In this document: piece by piece, positions 1-7,433 of the stretch | How the letters are laid out: the number at the start of each line of letters is the position of its first letter | Position numbering within the stretch: the stretch's first letter is position 1 | Assembly: GCA_051881075.1 (NCBI GenBank) | Contig: JBJEPE010000006.1 | Span: 1 to 25,684 of the forward strand | DNA length: 25,684 bases | Direction of reading: 5' to 3' | DNA from: RUG14223 sp051881075 | GTDB taxonomy: Bacteria; Bacillota; Clostridia; Oscillospirales; Acutalibacteraceae | Program-made: the position numbers and the translations under genes | The notes under the pieces: generated by a model | Told to the model about the DNA's origin: nothing | Databases searched by the model: none | What the model saw: only the letters and a program-made list of their open reading frames with translations

Positions 1-134
1 GGAAATACGTAGTTGCTGAAACCGATGGATTTATTAAATGGCTAAATGCTTGTTATTGTCAAAATACAGAAAAAGCGTATGTTGTGGCAAGAAACACAAA
101 CTATTGCCCTCAATATCAAATTATAGAATTTTAG
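1..134 (+). CDS. 3' end of an unknown gene (partial, 43 codons)
   Basis: A reading frame enters from the left edge and stops at TAG 132-134. The 43 visible residues are rich in aromatics, Asn and Cys, with a WLNACYC stretch followed by AYVVARNTNYCP. I do not recognise the family. It could be the C-terminus of a small cytosolic protein like the others in this strip, or a remnant left by gene decay, since fragments follow it directly. Codon use is as AT-rich as its neighbours. The start lies outside the window, so neither length nor function can be judged. Confidence 0.4.
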   Translation, partial: KYVVAETDGFIKWLNACYCQNTEKAYVVARNTNYCPQYQIIEF

Positions 135-441
135 TGATATAATTTTGGAGTAAAGGATTTTTATACTTGCTTTGTTGATGAACATTCCATATTCGTTTAC
201 AATACTTAGTGTAGTATCAATAAACTCGCATATGTAAGTGAATTAGTGTAAATCATTAAAAGGTTTCAGAAATAGTCATGATAAGTTCCGAAAATGAATC
301 GGAAAAGCACGGCCTATCGGAGCGATAATGTATCATACATCAAACGAATCCTATGACAATATCACATGGGATAATGGAAATGTAATCAGTTATTATACAG
401 GCAAAATTAAGTATCTTACCATTACAAATTGAGGTGCAATT
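135..441 (+). pseudogene. Gene debris, including a C-terminal remnant related to the next lipoprotein
   Basis: No intact gene is seen here. A short open stretch covers 150-209. A longer one, open after the TGA at 295, has an ATG at 328 and stops at TGA 430-432, ten bases before the next gene. Its last 33 residues (starting YHTSNESYDN, ending YLTITN) resemble the C-terminus of the lipoprotein at 442-978 (starting YHNSANYP, ending IIHFTI). Both have YH-x-S, then an aromatic before NG, then I-x2-I near the end. I infer the tail of a duplicated paralogue whose front has been lost. The stop codon overlaps the GAGGTG ribosome binding site of the next gene, so this tail once abutted it. Confidence 0.35.
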
Positions 442-978
442 ATGAAGAGATATTTGGCGGCAATTTTATTATTTACTACCCTTCTTTTTTCATCGTGTAA
501 AAATGAGGAATCTTATGTTATGAAAGAGATAAGTCAGGAGGAAATAATTTATAATCAAATTAGTACTGTGTATGATCATAATGAGATTGAGAGCTTATTA
601 AATCAACAAGTCAATATGTTTAATATATGCGAAAAGTTAAACATTAGTCAATACAAGTCTGTAAATGGAGTTTATTATACGATTTTAAAAATTTCAAGAG
701 GTCTGTTTAACATTATGTTCGATACTGACGGCACAAAAGCCGATATTAAACCCATTGCATTTTCATCAATAAATAATAAGGAAAAGGTAGCAAATATTAA
801 CGTTGGTATGACATTAAAAGATGTTCAAACGGCAGATCCTGATGGGCAATATGATTTTCTATATCATAACTCTGCTAATTATCCAAGAATATCGTATCAT
901 TACTTTGAAAATGGCGATGCCATATCTATAAAATATGAATCTGATATTATTACTCAAATAATCCATTTTACAATTTGA
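442..978 (+). CDS. Small secreted lipoprotein, unknown function (178 aa)
   Basis: The start is an ATG eight bases downstream of GAGG (431-434). The N-terminus MKRYLAAILLFTTLLFSSC is a lipoprotein signal: a basic n-region, a hydrophobic core, then FSSC with Cys19 as the lipidated residue. The mature protein should sit on the outer face of the membrane. It is about 160 residues, polar, rich in Asn, Ile and Tyr, with predicted beta-type stretches and no catalytic motif I recognise. Residues around 118-130 (NVGMTLKDVQTADPDG) resemble the short helix that opens SmpA/BLIP-like repeats ('G-M-S-x-x-x-V'), but this is weak. The gene stands alone, ends before a strong terminator, and has a probable decayed paralogue tail just upstream. 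An accessory surface or immunity-type protein is a guess only. Confidence 0.7.
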   Translation: MKRYLAAILLFTTLLFSSCKNEESYVMKEISQEEIIYNQISTVYDHNEIESLLNQQVNMFNICEKLNISQYKSVNGVYYTILKISRGLFNIMFDTDGTKADIKPIAFSSINNKEKVANINVGMTLKDVQTADPDGQYDFLYHNSANYPRISYHYFENGDAISIKYESDIITQIIHFTI

Positions 979-1061
979 CGTAAAATGCGGATAATACTTT
1001 TTATGTACATATGGTAATGGCATAAATTTAAAAACTACATTGAATTTTATTCAAACAAAAG

Positions 1062-1096
1062 GGCAGGTAGAGCGCATACATTCTACCTGCCTTTTT
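1062..1096 (+). terminator. Strong intrinsic terminator
   Basis: A perfect 10-bp stem, GGCAGGTAGA (1062-1071) with TCTACCTGCC (1082-1091), has a 10-nt loop and is followed by TTTTT. An A-run precedes the stem, so it may act in both directions. It ends the lipoprotein transcript. A degenerate copy of its right arm recurs near 2950. Confidence 0.85.
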
Positions 1097-1236
1097 CCAT
1101 ATGCACAGTTATATATGTAGTAAATAAGAAAAACATATTGGAACGGCACAGTCCCACTGCCCTATGCAGTCAAATAAAGTGATTCAATAATATGATGAAA
1201 TAATATGAATTTTGGAAAATAAATATTGTAACATAA

Positions 1237-1265
1237 TTGACATAGATGTAAATACATGGTAGAAT
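1237..1265 (+). promoter_or_regulatory. Sigma-A promoter of the 1300 gene
   Basis: TTGACA (1237-1242), a 17-nt spacer and TAGAAT (1260-1265). This predicts a start near 1272 and a short leader of about 28 nt. Diverged copies of the segment lie near 3050 (-10 lost) and near 4198 (TTGACA kept). Confidence 0.75.
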
Positions 1266-1299
1266 TAATAAAAAGAAGCGCTTAAAAGAGGTTATGTCA

Positions 1300-1611
1300 A
1301 TGAATTTGGACGAGTGCATTAAATATATAAGCGATTGGTTTTTATCAGATACGGTTGAGCTTTTGGATTTGGTTTTGGACGATGATATTGAAGATCCAAA
1401 GTACTCAGCAATAACGACTTTAAATCGTTTTTGGGTTTACTTACAATATAAAAACAAGGTGGATCAGGGTTTTAAGTGCTATAATGTATCTTCCCTATTG
1501 AAAAAAATGGGTTATTCCTCAGAGGACATTGCACTATTTAAAAAGAAAGCACAAGATGAACGCAAAATTTATACTGCTGATATACTGGATGCAGACTTTT
1601 TTCAAACTTGA
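1300..1611 (+). CDS. Small acidic protein, unknown function (103 aa)
   Basis: Two in-frame ATGs exist. The first (1294) leaves only 2 nt after the AAAAGAGG ribosome binding site (1284-1291), whereas the ATG at 1300 leaves 8, so I chose 1300. The product begins MNLDECIKYISDWF. It is cytosolic, without signal or membrane segment, and looks mostly helical with an acidic patch (LVLDDDIEDP) and a Lys-rich C-terminal third. A good promoter lies just upstream, so it is probably expressed alone. The family is not recognised. Size and acidity would fit an immunity or antitoxin-like protein, but no partner toxin is visible. Confidence 0.65.
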   Translation: MNLDECIKYISDWFLSDTVELLDLVLDDDIEDPKYSAITTLNRFWVYLQYKNKVDQGFKCYNVSSLLKKMGYSSEDIALFKKKAQDERKIYTADILDADFFQT

Positions 1612-1767
1612 AATTAGAATTAATAAATTTTATCTCTGCAAATTGCGTTAGCCACTTATGGTGTATGATTTTAATTTATGTTTATACTTTTTTATCATTA
1701 GCTATATTCTCACATAGGATGTACGGATATGTAAAACAACGAAAGAAATACAAGTCTAGCTAAACTT

Positions 1768-1796
1768 TTGTTCCTAAGAGGATTTTGTAATAAATA
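1768..1796 (+). promoter_or_regulatory. Possible promoter of the 1828 lipoprotein
   Basis: TTGTTC (1768-1773), a 17-nt spacer and TAAATA (1791-1796). Spacing is ideal but both boxes are poor matches. It would give a start near 1803 and a leader of about 25 nt. Confidence 0.35.
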
Positions 1797-1827
1797 GATA
1801 TGGAAATATATTCGGAGGGTGCTTAAT

Positions 1828-2262
1828 ATGAAAAAGAGAGTAGCTATTTTTATTATTGCTTTAATGTGCCTTTTACTTGTTTCATGCAGACAGCAGGAAA
1901 CGTACAGTTTCTTAAATTCAACTGATGAAATCTCTGATATTTCGATTGTTGCGATATCTTTTGATGATGATGGAGAGATGCTACAAACGGAGATTAAAAA
2001 AATTGATGATACAGATGTTTTTTTAGATGATTTTAGAAGCGTTGATTGCTATGTGTATTATGGAGAACCGATAGGAGTAACTCAAGAAGGTATCGATGAT
2101 ATAGTTGTCAAAATTTCTTATGATAACGATGAATATGAGTTGATTAATTGGCAAGGGCAATCAGAGTACACACAAGAACGAGGCTTCCGCTATTATGTAG
2201 GATTTAGTGTTTTTGATGAGGAGCAGTTTGAAGCACTGATAGAAAAGTATTCAGTAGATTAA
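1828..2262 (+). CDS. Small secreted lipoprotein, unknown function (144 aa)
   Basis: The frame opens at a GTG (1819) that touches the GGAGG ribosome binding site (1814-1818), so the real start is the ATG at 1828, 9 nt after GGAGG. The N-terminus MKKRVAIFIIALMCLLLVSC is a textbook lipoprotein signal with lipobox LVSC and Cys20. The mature part is about 124 residues and strongly acidic (many DD and DE pairs), with alternating beta-like strands such as DISIVAISFDDDGEM and VDCYVYYGEP, and ends KYSVD. I recognise no catalytic motif or named domain. It would be anchored on the outside of the membrane. It has its own short upstream region and stops 65 bp before the next gene, which might be cotranscribed. 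Confidence 0.7.
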   Translation: MKKRVAIFIIALMCLLLVSCRQQETYSFLNSTDEISDISIVAISFDDDGEMLQTEIKKIDDTDVFLDDFRSVDCYVYYGEPIGVTQEGIDDIVVKISYDNDEYELINWQGQSEYTQERGFRYYVGFSVFDEEQFEALIEKYSVD

Positions 2263-2327
2263 AATGACGTTTTGTAAAATCCGCTGCTATACAGAGAGTA
2301 ACTTTTATTTTATTAGGAGGTAAAATG

Positions 2328-2642
2328 ATGAAGCTTGGACTATTCCGCTATGCAACATCTTTTAAGTGTAATAGTACTGTAGAAGAAGCAACCAAGAGAA
2401 TTTTTGAAGCCGCTTTATGTGAAGATAATAATCTTGAGGTTGTAAGGGCTTGTTATGACGGAGCTCAAAAGATTACTCTTAATTCAAGTACCGGTAGCTA
2501 TATATATCATAACTCATTTATGCCTATTGTAAATATTGATATAGAGGAATCAGATGGCGTCTCTTTAATTCATATATTATTTGAACTTAAACAGCGCACC
2601 AAAATGTTTATGATGCTTTTTTCTATGATGCGCTGGTATTGA
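2328..2642 (+). CDS. N-terminal part of a probably frameshifted membrane protein (104 aa)
   Basis: AGGAGG at 2315-2320 gives 4 nt to the ATG at 2325 and 7 nt to the ATG at 2328. I prefer 2328 (start MKLGLFRYATSFKC). The first 80 residues look like a soluble alpha/beta domain: EEATKRIFEAALC helix, then strands ending in HILFELKQ. The last residues (KMFMMLFSMMRWY) are the start of a hydrophobic segment that is cut by TGA at 2640-2642. The next frame continues the hydrophobic helix immediately. A run of six T (2617-2622) sits just before the break. The simplest reading is one protein of about 175 aa with a soluble domain and two membrane helices, split by a -1 shift. The family is not recognised. 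Confidence 0.55.
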   Translation: MKLGLFRYATSFKCNSTVEEATKRIFEAALCEDNNLEVVRACYDGAQKITLNSSTGSYIYHNSFMPIVNIDIEESDGVSLIHILFELKQRTKMFMMLFSMMRWY

Positions 2643-2854
2643 TAGGATTTTTAATTTTTCTTTTTTTCAATATTCAACTGGAAACCATTATTCCATTATT
2701 TTTTATCTTTGCAATAATAATTTTAGGGTTGACGATCAACGTAACTGTACTTAGATTTTCTGCAAAAGGAGTATTGAGAACTTTATACGAGGCATTGACC
2801 GGTGAGAGTGATAAACCTTTGCCGTCTATTCACAAACCTGATGATTTGAAGTAA
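2639..2854 (+). CDS. C-terminal membrane part of the same split protein (71 aa)
   Basis: It would start at a TTG that overlaps the upstream stop by 4 nt (TTGA), so it could be translated by coupling, but there is no ribosome binding site of its own. It encodes two closely spaced membrane helices (roughly residues 2-16 and 18-40) followed by a cytosolic tail ending KPLPSIHKPDDLK. Its frame is open back to 2591, and reading the upstream gene across the T6 run at 2617-2622 into this frame gives a natural continuous hydrophobic segment. I therefore think it is the second half of a frameshifted gene rather than an independent one. Confidence 0.45.
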   Translation: MIGFLIFLFFNIQLETIIPLFFIFAIIILGLTINVTVLRFSAKGVLRTLYEALTGESDKPLPSIHKPDDLK

Positions 2855-3207
2855 TATCCAATTACAGTTACCAGATGACGATTATTCACTGATAATATAA
2901 ATATTATTTACCATAATCCTAATGCAGTTATAGCATACACATTCTACCGGCCTTTATATATGCTGGGGCAATTTAATAACTATGTGTATTTCCCCTTTCC
3001 CCCATGCAGTAAAAAAAGAATAAAATAAGGGCTTTCTTATAATTGATATATGTAAATCCATGCTATCACAAAAAATTAGGAAATATGCACTTTGTTATTA
3101 ATGTAATGCGATTGAAAAAATTGTTTTTAGACATGACTTTATTCAATCCAAAAGTATACACTTGCAGTTGAAGCAACTATAATTTTTAGCAACAGCGAGG
3201 CATCACT
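2855..3207 (+). repeat. Gene-free stretch: decayed copy of the 1060-1265 intergenic module
   Basis: No gene is seen. Blocks occur in the same order as downstream of the first lipoprotein: an ATTCTACCGGCC stretch near 2941-2953 matching the right arm of the 1062-1096 terminator (the left arm is gone), an ATGCAGT block near 3004, and ATAATTGATATATGTAAAT near 3041-3060 matching the promoter at 1232-1254 but with no -10 box. A cassette was apparently duplicated here and its gene lost. Confidence 0.4.
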
Positions 3208-3606
3208 ATGCGATATAAAACAAATCACAGAAAAGATTATAATGAAACAGTTACATATATGAATACTCCTCACTTAAGGGAAAATACGATAATAATATTT
3301 ATGTCTTATCTGCTAATAGGATTGAACTTTGCTGTTGCAGGATTTTGTTTTTTGCAAATGCCAGAATTATCTATTTTAAGTATTCCAATGATTTTAATGG
3401 CACTGATAAGCATTACGGATGATCGGCGAAGTATGAGAGGAACATTTGCAGTAGTTGGATCCTGCGTTGTTTACCTAGCTTCTTGTGCGATACTATGTTA
3501 TTTTTCTTATTGGTGGATATTGGTCTATGTTGCCGAAGCTATACTTTGCGCTTTTATTGTCCTTATATCTATAAAGAAAAGAATCAAGAAAAAAGTAAAG
3601 AAATAA
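3208..3606 (+). CDS. Small integral membrane protein, four predicted helices (132 aa)
   Basis: The ATG lies 7 nt after GAGG (3197-3200). The first 25 residues are hydrophilic and cytosolic-looking (MRYKTNHRKDYNE). They are followed by about four hydrophobic segments at roughly 27-48, 54-66, 80-98 and 102-121, arranged as two pairs around a charged loop TDDRRSMRG (69-77). The tail SIKKRIKKKVKK is strongly basic and, by the positive-inside rule, cytosolic. No transport or enzymatic motif is visible and I do not recognise the family. It stands alone, with 108 bp to the next gene. It resembles the two following genes only in being a small membrane protein of similar size. Confidence 0.65.
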   Translation: MRYKTNHRKDYNETVTYMNTPHLRENTIIIFMSYLLIGLNFAVAGFCFLQMPELSILSIPMILMALISITDDRRSMRGTFAVVGSCVVYLASCAILCYFSYWWILVYVAEAILCAFIVLISIKKRIKKKVKK

Positions 3607-3655
3607 TACGGATTTAAATTTTTAAAGTATGATAAAACAGTAAACGACTGTTATT

Positions 3656-3685
3656 TTGTCAAAAAATAACTTAATAATTTATATA
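3656..3685 (+). promoter_or_regulatory. Possible promoter of the 3715 gene
   Basis: TTGTCA (3656-3661), an 18-nt spacer and TATATA (3680-3685). The leader would be about 25 nt. The surrounding DNA is very AT-rich, so a chance match is possible. Confidence 0.4.
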
Positions 3686-3714
3686 AGCTACATTGTTTTA
3701 GGAGGAAGAAAAAA

Positions 3715-4137
3715 ATGAGAAAATACCTTATAGATCAAATAATATTTCTTATAGTAGGTATTGGAATAATGATATGCCTTCCTCGCTTCTGGGGTCCTAT
3801 ATTGACGCTCGTTTTAGAGGTTATGGCTGCACTTAGTTGGGTATTTCTTTGTCGCCGCATCCTCTTACTTCCTTTAGATCTCCTTTATGGCAAGGTTACG
3901 CATAATGCTTACTTCGCGACGCAATGCGGCATTGAGTATTATGAATTTTATAAAGGCAAATATTGTATAGAATTGAAGTTCTACTATGGAAAGAATCAAA
4001 CGCTTATGCTATTAGCTCCAGATGCAACACCCGAAGAAAAATTGTGTTCGATGAAGTTGCCCGATAAAGATAAGAAGCTTATAATTACTTACTTTCGTTT
4101 TAGCAAGATTTTGTTAAATTGGGAGTATATACAATAG
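3715..4137 (+). CDS. Small membrane protein with C-terminal soluble domain (140 aa)
   Basis: The ATG follows AGGAGG (3700-3705) by 9 nt, the best ribosome binding site in this strip. Two hydrophobic helices lie at about residues 8-24 and 27-55, a hairpin anchor, followed by a soluble segment of about 80 residues with strands such as YYEFYKGKYCIELKFYYG and a charged turn DATPEEKL, ending in a hydrophobic WEYIQ. The layout (membrane hairpin plus a small beta-rich domain) resembles many uncharacterised Clostridia proteins, but I cannot assign a family. A plausible promoter lies directly upstream, suggesting it is transcribed by itself. Confidence 0.65.
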   Translation: MRKYLIDQIIFLIVGIGIMICLPRFWGPILTLVLEVMAALSWVFLCRRILLLPLDLLYGKVTHNAYFATQCGIEYYEFYKGKYCIELKFYYGKNQTLMLLAPDATPEEKLCSMKLPDKDKKLIITYFRFSKILLNWEYIQ

Positions 4138-4287
4138 AAAAGATTTAATAAAATAATGAAATTATATATATTTTGTAAAATAAACGTTTAAGTGATATTG
4201 ACACATATTTTAATAAAAGAATACAGGCATATATGGACCATACAGAAGGACTAAGAGTATATAAGTATGTAAAAGGATCGGTTTAAA

Positions 4288-4677
4288 TTGAATATGGAAG
4301 AATTTGAGTTTTCTAAATCAGATAAGAAAGAAATAAAGATACAGTTTAACTTTGTCTTGAAATATTTAATGTATGAAATTTTGGTATGTATTTTTTCTAT
4401 TGTTTTATTTATAATACTGTGCTCTATACTTATAGCCTTTTCGCTACCTAAATGCGTATTTGGTATAGCATTAATGTTTGTTGTATCATTAATGTCTTTT
4501 GTTTTATTTATTGTAGAAAGACGTTTCTTAAATATGCCTGAGGCATATAGAATGTCAGAAATTAACATAAAAGGATACTCTGTTTTAAAATGGAAGTCTT
4601 ATACCAGTCTTGTATTAGGTGTGGCATCGGTAATTGCAATAATAGTTCAAATAGTAAAGCTGTTTATCGGAAAATGA
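4288..4677 (+). CDS. Small membrane protein, three predicted helices (129 aa)
   Basis: The start is uncertain. AAAGGA (4272-4277) is 10 nt before a TTG at 4288 and 16 nt before the ATG at 4294, so TTG is favoured. The N-terminus is acidic then basic (MEEFEFSKSDKKEIKI). Membrane helices follow at about 28-50, 56-76 and 105-125, with a basic loop ERRFLNMPEAYRMSE between the second and third. No motif is recognised. The upstream DNA (around 4150-4225) is a diverged copy of the promoter segment at 1190-1265, keeping TTGACA but with a poor -10. A long open frame exists on the opposite strand here, but it has no ribosome binding site and an Asn/Ile/Ser-only composition, so I treat it as a shadow. 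Confidence 0.6.
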   Translation: MNMEEFEFSKSDKKEIKIQFNFVLKYLMYEILVCIFSIVLFIILCSILIAFSLPKCVFGIALMFVVSLMSFVLFIVERRFLNMPEAYRMSEINIKGYSVLKWKSYTSLVLGVASVIAIIVQIVKLFIGK

Positions 4678-5021
4678 ATGCAATAAATGGCTTGTGCATT
4701 GCTTTATTATAAAGTAGTAATTATAATAATGTATGAAGAAATATTGTTATTATTTATTAGCAAATACTTTTATATTATGACTGCTTCTGTACAAAGTAAT
4801 AAGCGTGTATTGTATAATTTTAAATTATCAAGCCTTTTGTGATAGAATTTATTACATTTATTTTTATGTTATAGGTACTGTGTTTGCTGAGCCCTAGGTT
4901 GTTGATTTTATTTGTAAAAGTATTTATGTGTAGTTAATAGTAAAATTATTATTCATATTGTTTATTCCATAAATTTTTCATTATTCATAAAAAATTTACA
5001 TTTTAAATATGTATAATTATA
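4678..5021. other. AT-rich gene-free stretch
   Basis: Nothing coding is seen. The DNA is extremely AT-rich with many stops in all frames. A weak 6-bp pairing, AATGCA with TGCATT, lies just after the 4677 stop and is followed by a T-rich tract, so it might end that transcript. It is not convincing as an intrinsic terminator. Confidence 0.3.
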
Positions 5022-5050
5022 TTGTAAAGTATTCAGTACAAGTGTATACT
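5022..5050 (+). promoter_or_regulatory. Sigma-A promoter of the CAP/FN3 gene
   Basis: TTGTAA (5022-5027), a 17-nt spacer and TATACT (5045-5050), with a predicted start near 5057. This leaves a leader of about 60 nt ending in the GGGAGATG ribosome binding site. Confidence 0.6.
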
Positions 5051-5115
5051 ATGAATATGTACATATATTATTAATATTATGTTGCACTTAAAATTAAAAT
5101 GGGAGATGAACAAAT

Positions 5116-7239
5116 ATGAAAAAAACATTATTTCTGGTTTTGTCATTGGTTATGGTGATTTCATTCTTTGCGGTTACAGTACCTATTACAGCAACAGCTA
5201 CAGATGGGACAAGCGGTTACACCGTAAGGGATACAAATGTGTCAACTCCGTCTGATGGATGTCTTATGCTGGGACTTAAGGGATCTTATCTTGGAAATGC
5301 GAAGAATGCATTAGACCGCATCAATGAGATACGTTATGAGGCATGCGCAGAAGGTGTTCAGGATCCTAGAAATTCCAACCGTTCTCTCACGCTAGATGAC
5401 TATGTACCAATCAAATGGTCACAGGAGCTTGAAATGATTGCAAAGATCCGTGCCGTAGAAGCTTCAATTACAATAGCGCATGCAAGATTAAATGGCAAGT
5501 CAATATGGAGTACAACCTATGGTGATTTGGATTTTTACGGAGAGGTTCTGGCTTGGAACTTTAGCAGTAACATGGTTTACGGTGTTAATCAGTGGTACGA
5601 TGAGAAAGAAGATTGGGTTAATCAGAATGCAGGAACGGTGACCGGTCACTATACTCAGATGATCGATCCCAGCAATACATACGTAGGATTAGGTTCTTTT
5701 GTATCAAATGACACATATTATAGAAACTGTACCGCAGGAAGCTTTTCTGATAGCTGCGGAGATTTCGGAGAAGAATTTTTAGAACCCGAATCTAATGTAA
5801 TTCAGAAGCTTGAAGTATTGGAAAGTAAAATCAACAAATATGAACTTCAGTTAGTTGATGAAATACCGGTAGGCACAACTTTAAAGCTTGGTGAAAATGT
5901 AAATGTACAGGCAACTATAAAGGGTGGTTACTCAGTAGATATACCGCTTTTATCTTTTGAAAATTGGGCATTTACTTCTTCAGATACTTCTATTGCAACC
6001 TTTGAAGACGGTGAACTCAAGGGTCTTAAGCAAGGCACAGCTATAATTACTGCAACTTTAAACGATAATACCCTCACAAAGGAATTTACAGTAGGTCATA
6101 ACCCGGTAACGACCAGTACAACAACTAAAGCCACGTTATCTTCTGACGGTAAGATTGTTAAGACCACAAGGTGTAAAAACTGTAACGAAGTTTTAGACAC
6201 AACTGTTACAACAATCTATAAACCTGCTGTATTTACTCTTTCATCCACATCATATTTATATGACGGCACTGTTAAGAAACCTACCGTTTCAATAAAAGAC
6301 AGCAACGGCAGTACGATATCCGCAAGTAATTATTCAGTAACTTATTCAGATGCTTCAAGCTCAGCAGCAGGAACATACAGCGTAACCGTTAAATTTAAGG
6401 GAAACTATAGCGGAACAAAGGTATTGGAATATAAGATATCTAAATTAGCTACACCTACCGTTACTGCATCAAACGTTAATGCAGGTATAAGCGTCAAGTG
6501 GAATAAGATATCTAAAGCAGCAGGATACTATGTTTACAGAAAGACAAGCTCAACAGGCTGGAGCAAGATAGCCACTATCAAATCAGCATCTACAGTAAGC
6601 TATACCGATCCTAAAGCGGTTAGCGGTACTTCTTATTATTATACTGTAAGAGCATATAACGGTAGCGCAAAAAGCTCGTATAAATCAAGTGCGGCTATCA
6701 TCTGCCTTAGCAGCCAAACCGCAAAAGTGCGGAATGCTACTACAGGTGTTAAAGTTTCATGGAATAAAGTAAAAGGTGCAAAGGGTTACTATGTTTATAG
6801 AAAAACAAGCACAACAGGCTGGAGCAAGATAGCCACTATTAAAACGGCATCTACAGTAAGCTACACTGATACTAAAGTAGTTAGCGGTACTTCTTATTAC
6901 TATACCGTAAGGGCATATAACGGTATCGTAAAGAGCTCGTATAAATCAAGTCCGAAAATTCTGTTCCTTAAAGCGTACAAACCTACAGTTAAAAATACAT
7001 CAAAGGGCATAAATATAACATGTCCTAAGACAGTAGGCGCATCCGCATATTATATTTACAGAAAGACCGGCTCAACCGGTTGGTCTAAGATAGCAACTGT
7101 CTTTGCTGGGGAAACTAAAGTATCATATACAGATACTAAGGCTGTAAACGGTACAACATACTATTATACGGTAAAGGCTTTCGACGGATATCACCAAGGA
7201 GCATATATCTCAAGCGACGCAATAAAGTGCAAAAGATAA
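5116..7239 (+). CDS. Secreted CAP-domain protein with BIG2-like and three FN3 domains (707 aa)
   Basis: The ATG follows GGGAGATG. A Sec signal peptide occupies residues 1-29 (MKKTLFLVLSLVMVISFFAV..., cleavage near TATA). A CAP/SCP domain spans about 57-215 and carries GHYTQ at 177-181 plus likely cavity residues His122, Glu143 and His178. The large insertion typical of clostridial CAP proteins is present. A BIG2-like domain follows (about 245-327, ending TAIITATLN), then a segment with CKNC (353-356), a beta domain at about 370-442 (SAAGTYSVTVKFKGNYSG), and three FN3 modules at about 447-531, 535-618 and 622-706. No LPXTG, S-layer or dockerin anchor is visible, so it is probably released or loosely wall-bound. 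CAP proteins bind lipids or other ligands or act in adhesion; the substrate here is unknown. It is monocistronic, with its own promoter and terminator. Confidence 0.85.
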   Translation: MKKTLFLVLSLVMVISFFAVTVPITATATDGTSGYTVRDTNVSTPSDGCLMLGLKGSYLGNAKNALDRINEIRYEACAEGVQDPRNSNRSLTLDDYVPIKWSQELEMIAKIRAVEASITIAHARLNGKSIWSTTYGDLDFYGEVLAWNFSSNMVYGVNQWYDEKEDWVNQNAGTVTGHYTQMIDPSNTYVGLGSFVSNDTYYRNCTAGSFSDSCGDFGEEFLEPESNVIQKLEVLESKINKYELQLVDEIPVGTTLKLGENVNVQATIKGGYSVDIPLLSFENWAFTSSDTSIATFEDGELKGLKQGTAIITATLNDNTLTKEFTVGHNPVTTSTTTKATLSSDGKIVKTTRCKNCNEVLDTTVTTIYKPAVFTLSSTSYLYDGTVKKPTVSIKDSNGSTISASNYSVTYSDASSSAAGTYSVTVKFKGNYSGTKVLEYKISKLATPTVTASNVNAGISVKWNKISKAAGYYVYRKTSSTGWSKIATIKSASTVSYTDPKAVSGTSYYYTVRAYNGSAKSSYKSSAAIICLSSQTAKVRNATTGVKVSWNKVKGAKGYYVYRKTSTTGWSKIATIKTASTVSYTDTKVVSGTSYYYTVRAYNGIVKSSYKSSPKILFLKAYKPTVKNTSKGINITCPKTVGASAYYIYRKTGSTGWSKIATVFAGETKVSYTDTKAVNGTTYYYTVKAFDGYHQGAYISSDAIKCKR
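6481..7230 (+). repeat. Triplicated FN3-coding DNA
   Basis: Three units start near 6481, 6742 and 7003 (period about 261 bp). Units 1 and 2 are nearly identical from the YYVYRKTS codons to the SSYKSS codons, with mostly silent changes. Unit 3 is more diverged but keeps the GWSKIAT and SYTDTKAV segments. This points to recent duplication or gene conversion between units 1 and 2. Confidence 0.8.
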
Positions 7240-7262
7240 AATTACATAGTATTCAATAAATT

Positions 7263-7289
7263 AAGCCGTCCATATAGGGCGGCTTTTTT
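7263..7289 (+). terminator. Intrinsic terminator of the CAP/FN3 gene
   Basis: Stem 7263-7271 with 7277-7285 (AAGCCGTCC with GGGCGGCTT, one G-T wobble), a 5-nt loop, and a T-run at 7284-7289. It starts 24 bases after the stop codon. Confidence 0.9.
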
Positions 7290-7433
7290 GTAGAATAATA
7301 CAGACGTATTGACCTGTATTTAATAATTAATTTCAAAAATTGTGTATCTTAAACTTGCAGAGATAATATATAATTTAAGGCAATCCAAAATTTGCATCTC
7401 TTTTTGACCTATAGTAATATTATCCCCTTATAA

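Noticed and set aside
2617..2623. Programmed -1 frameshift at T-TTT-TTC
   Set aside because: In the zero frame the codons are CTT TTT TCT, so the heptamer is out of register, and no stimulatory hairpin is evident. A mutation or sequencing error is simpler.
4251..4568. Long minus-strand open frame opposite the 4288 membrane gene
   Set aside because: No ribosome binding site, low-complexity Asn/Ile/Ser/Lys composition, and fully opposite a gene with clear membrane helices and a plausible start.
7350..7433. Terminator for the nitroreductase gene (AGAGAT with ATCTCT)
   Set aside because: The loop exceeds 40 nt, and the T-run is on the strand opposite to that gene's transcription.
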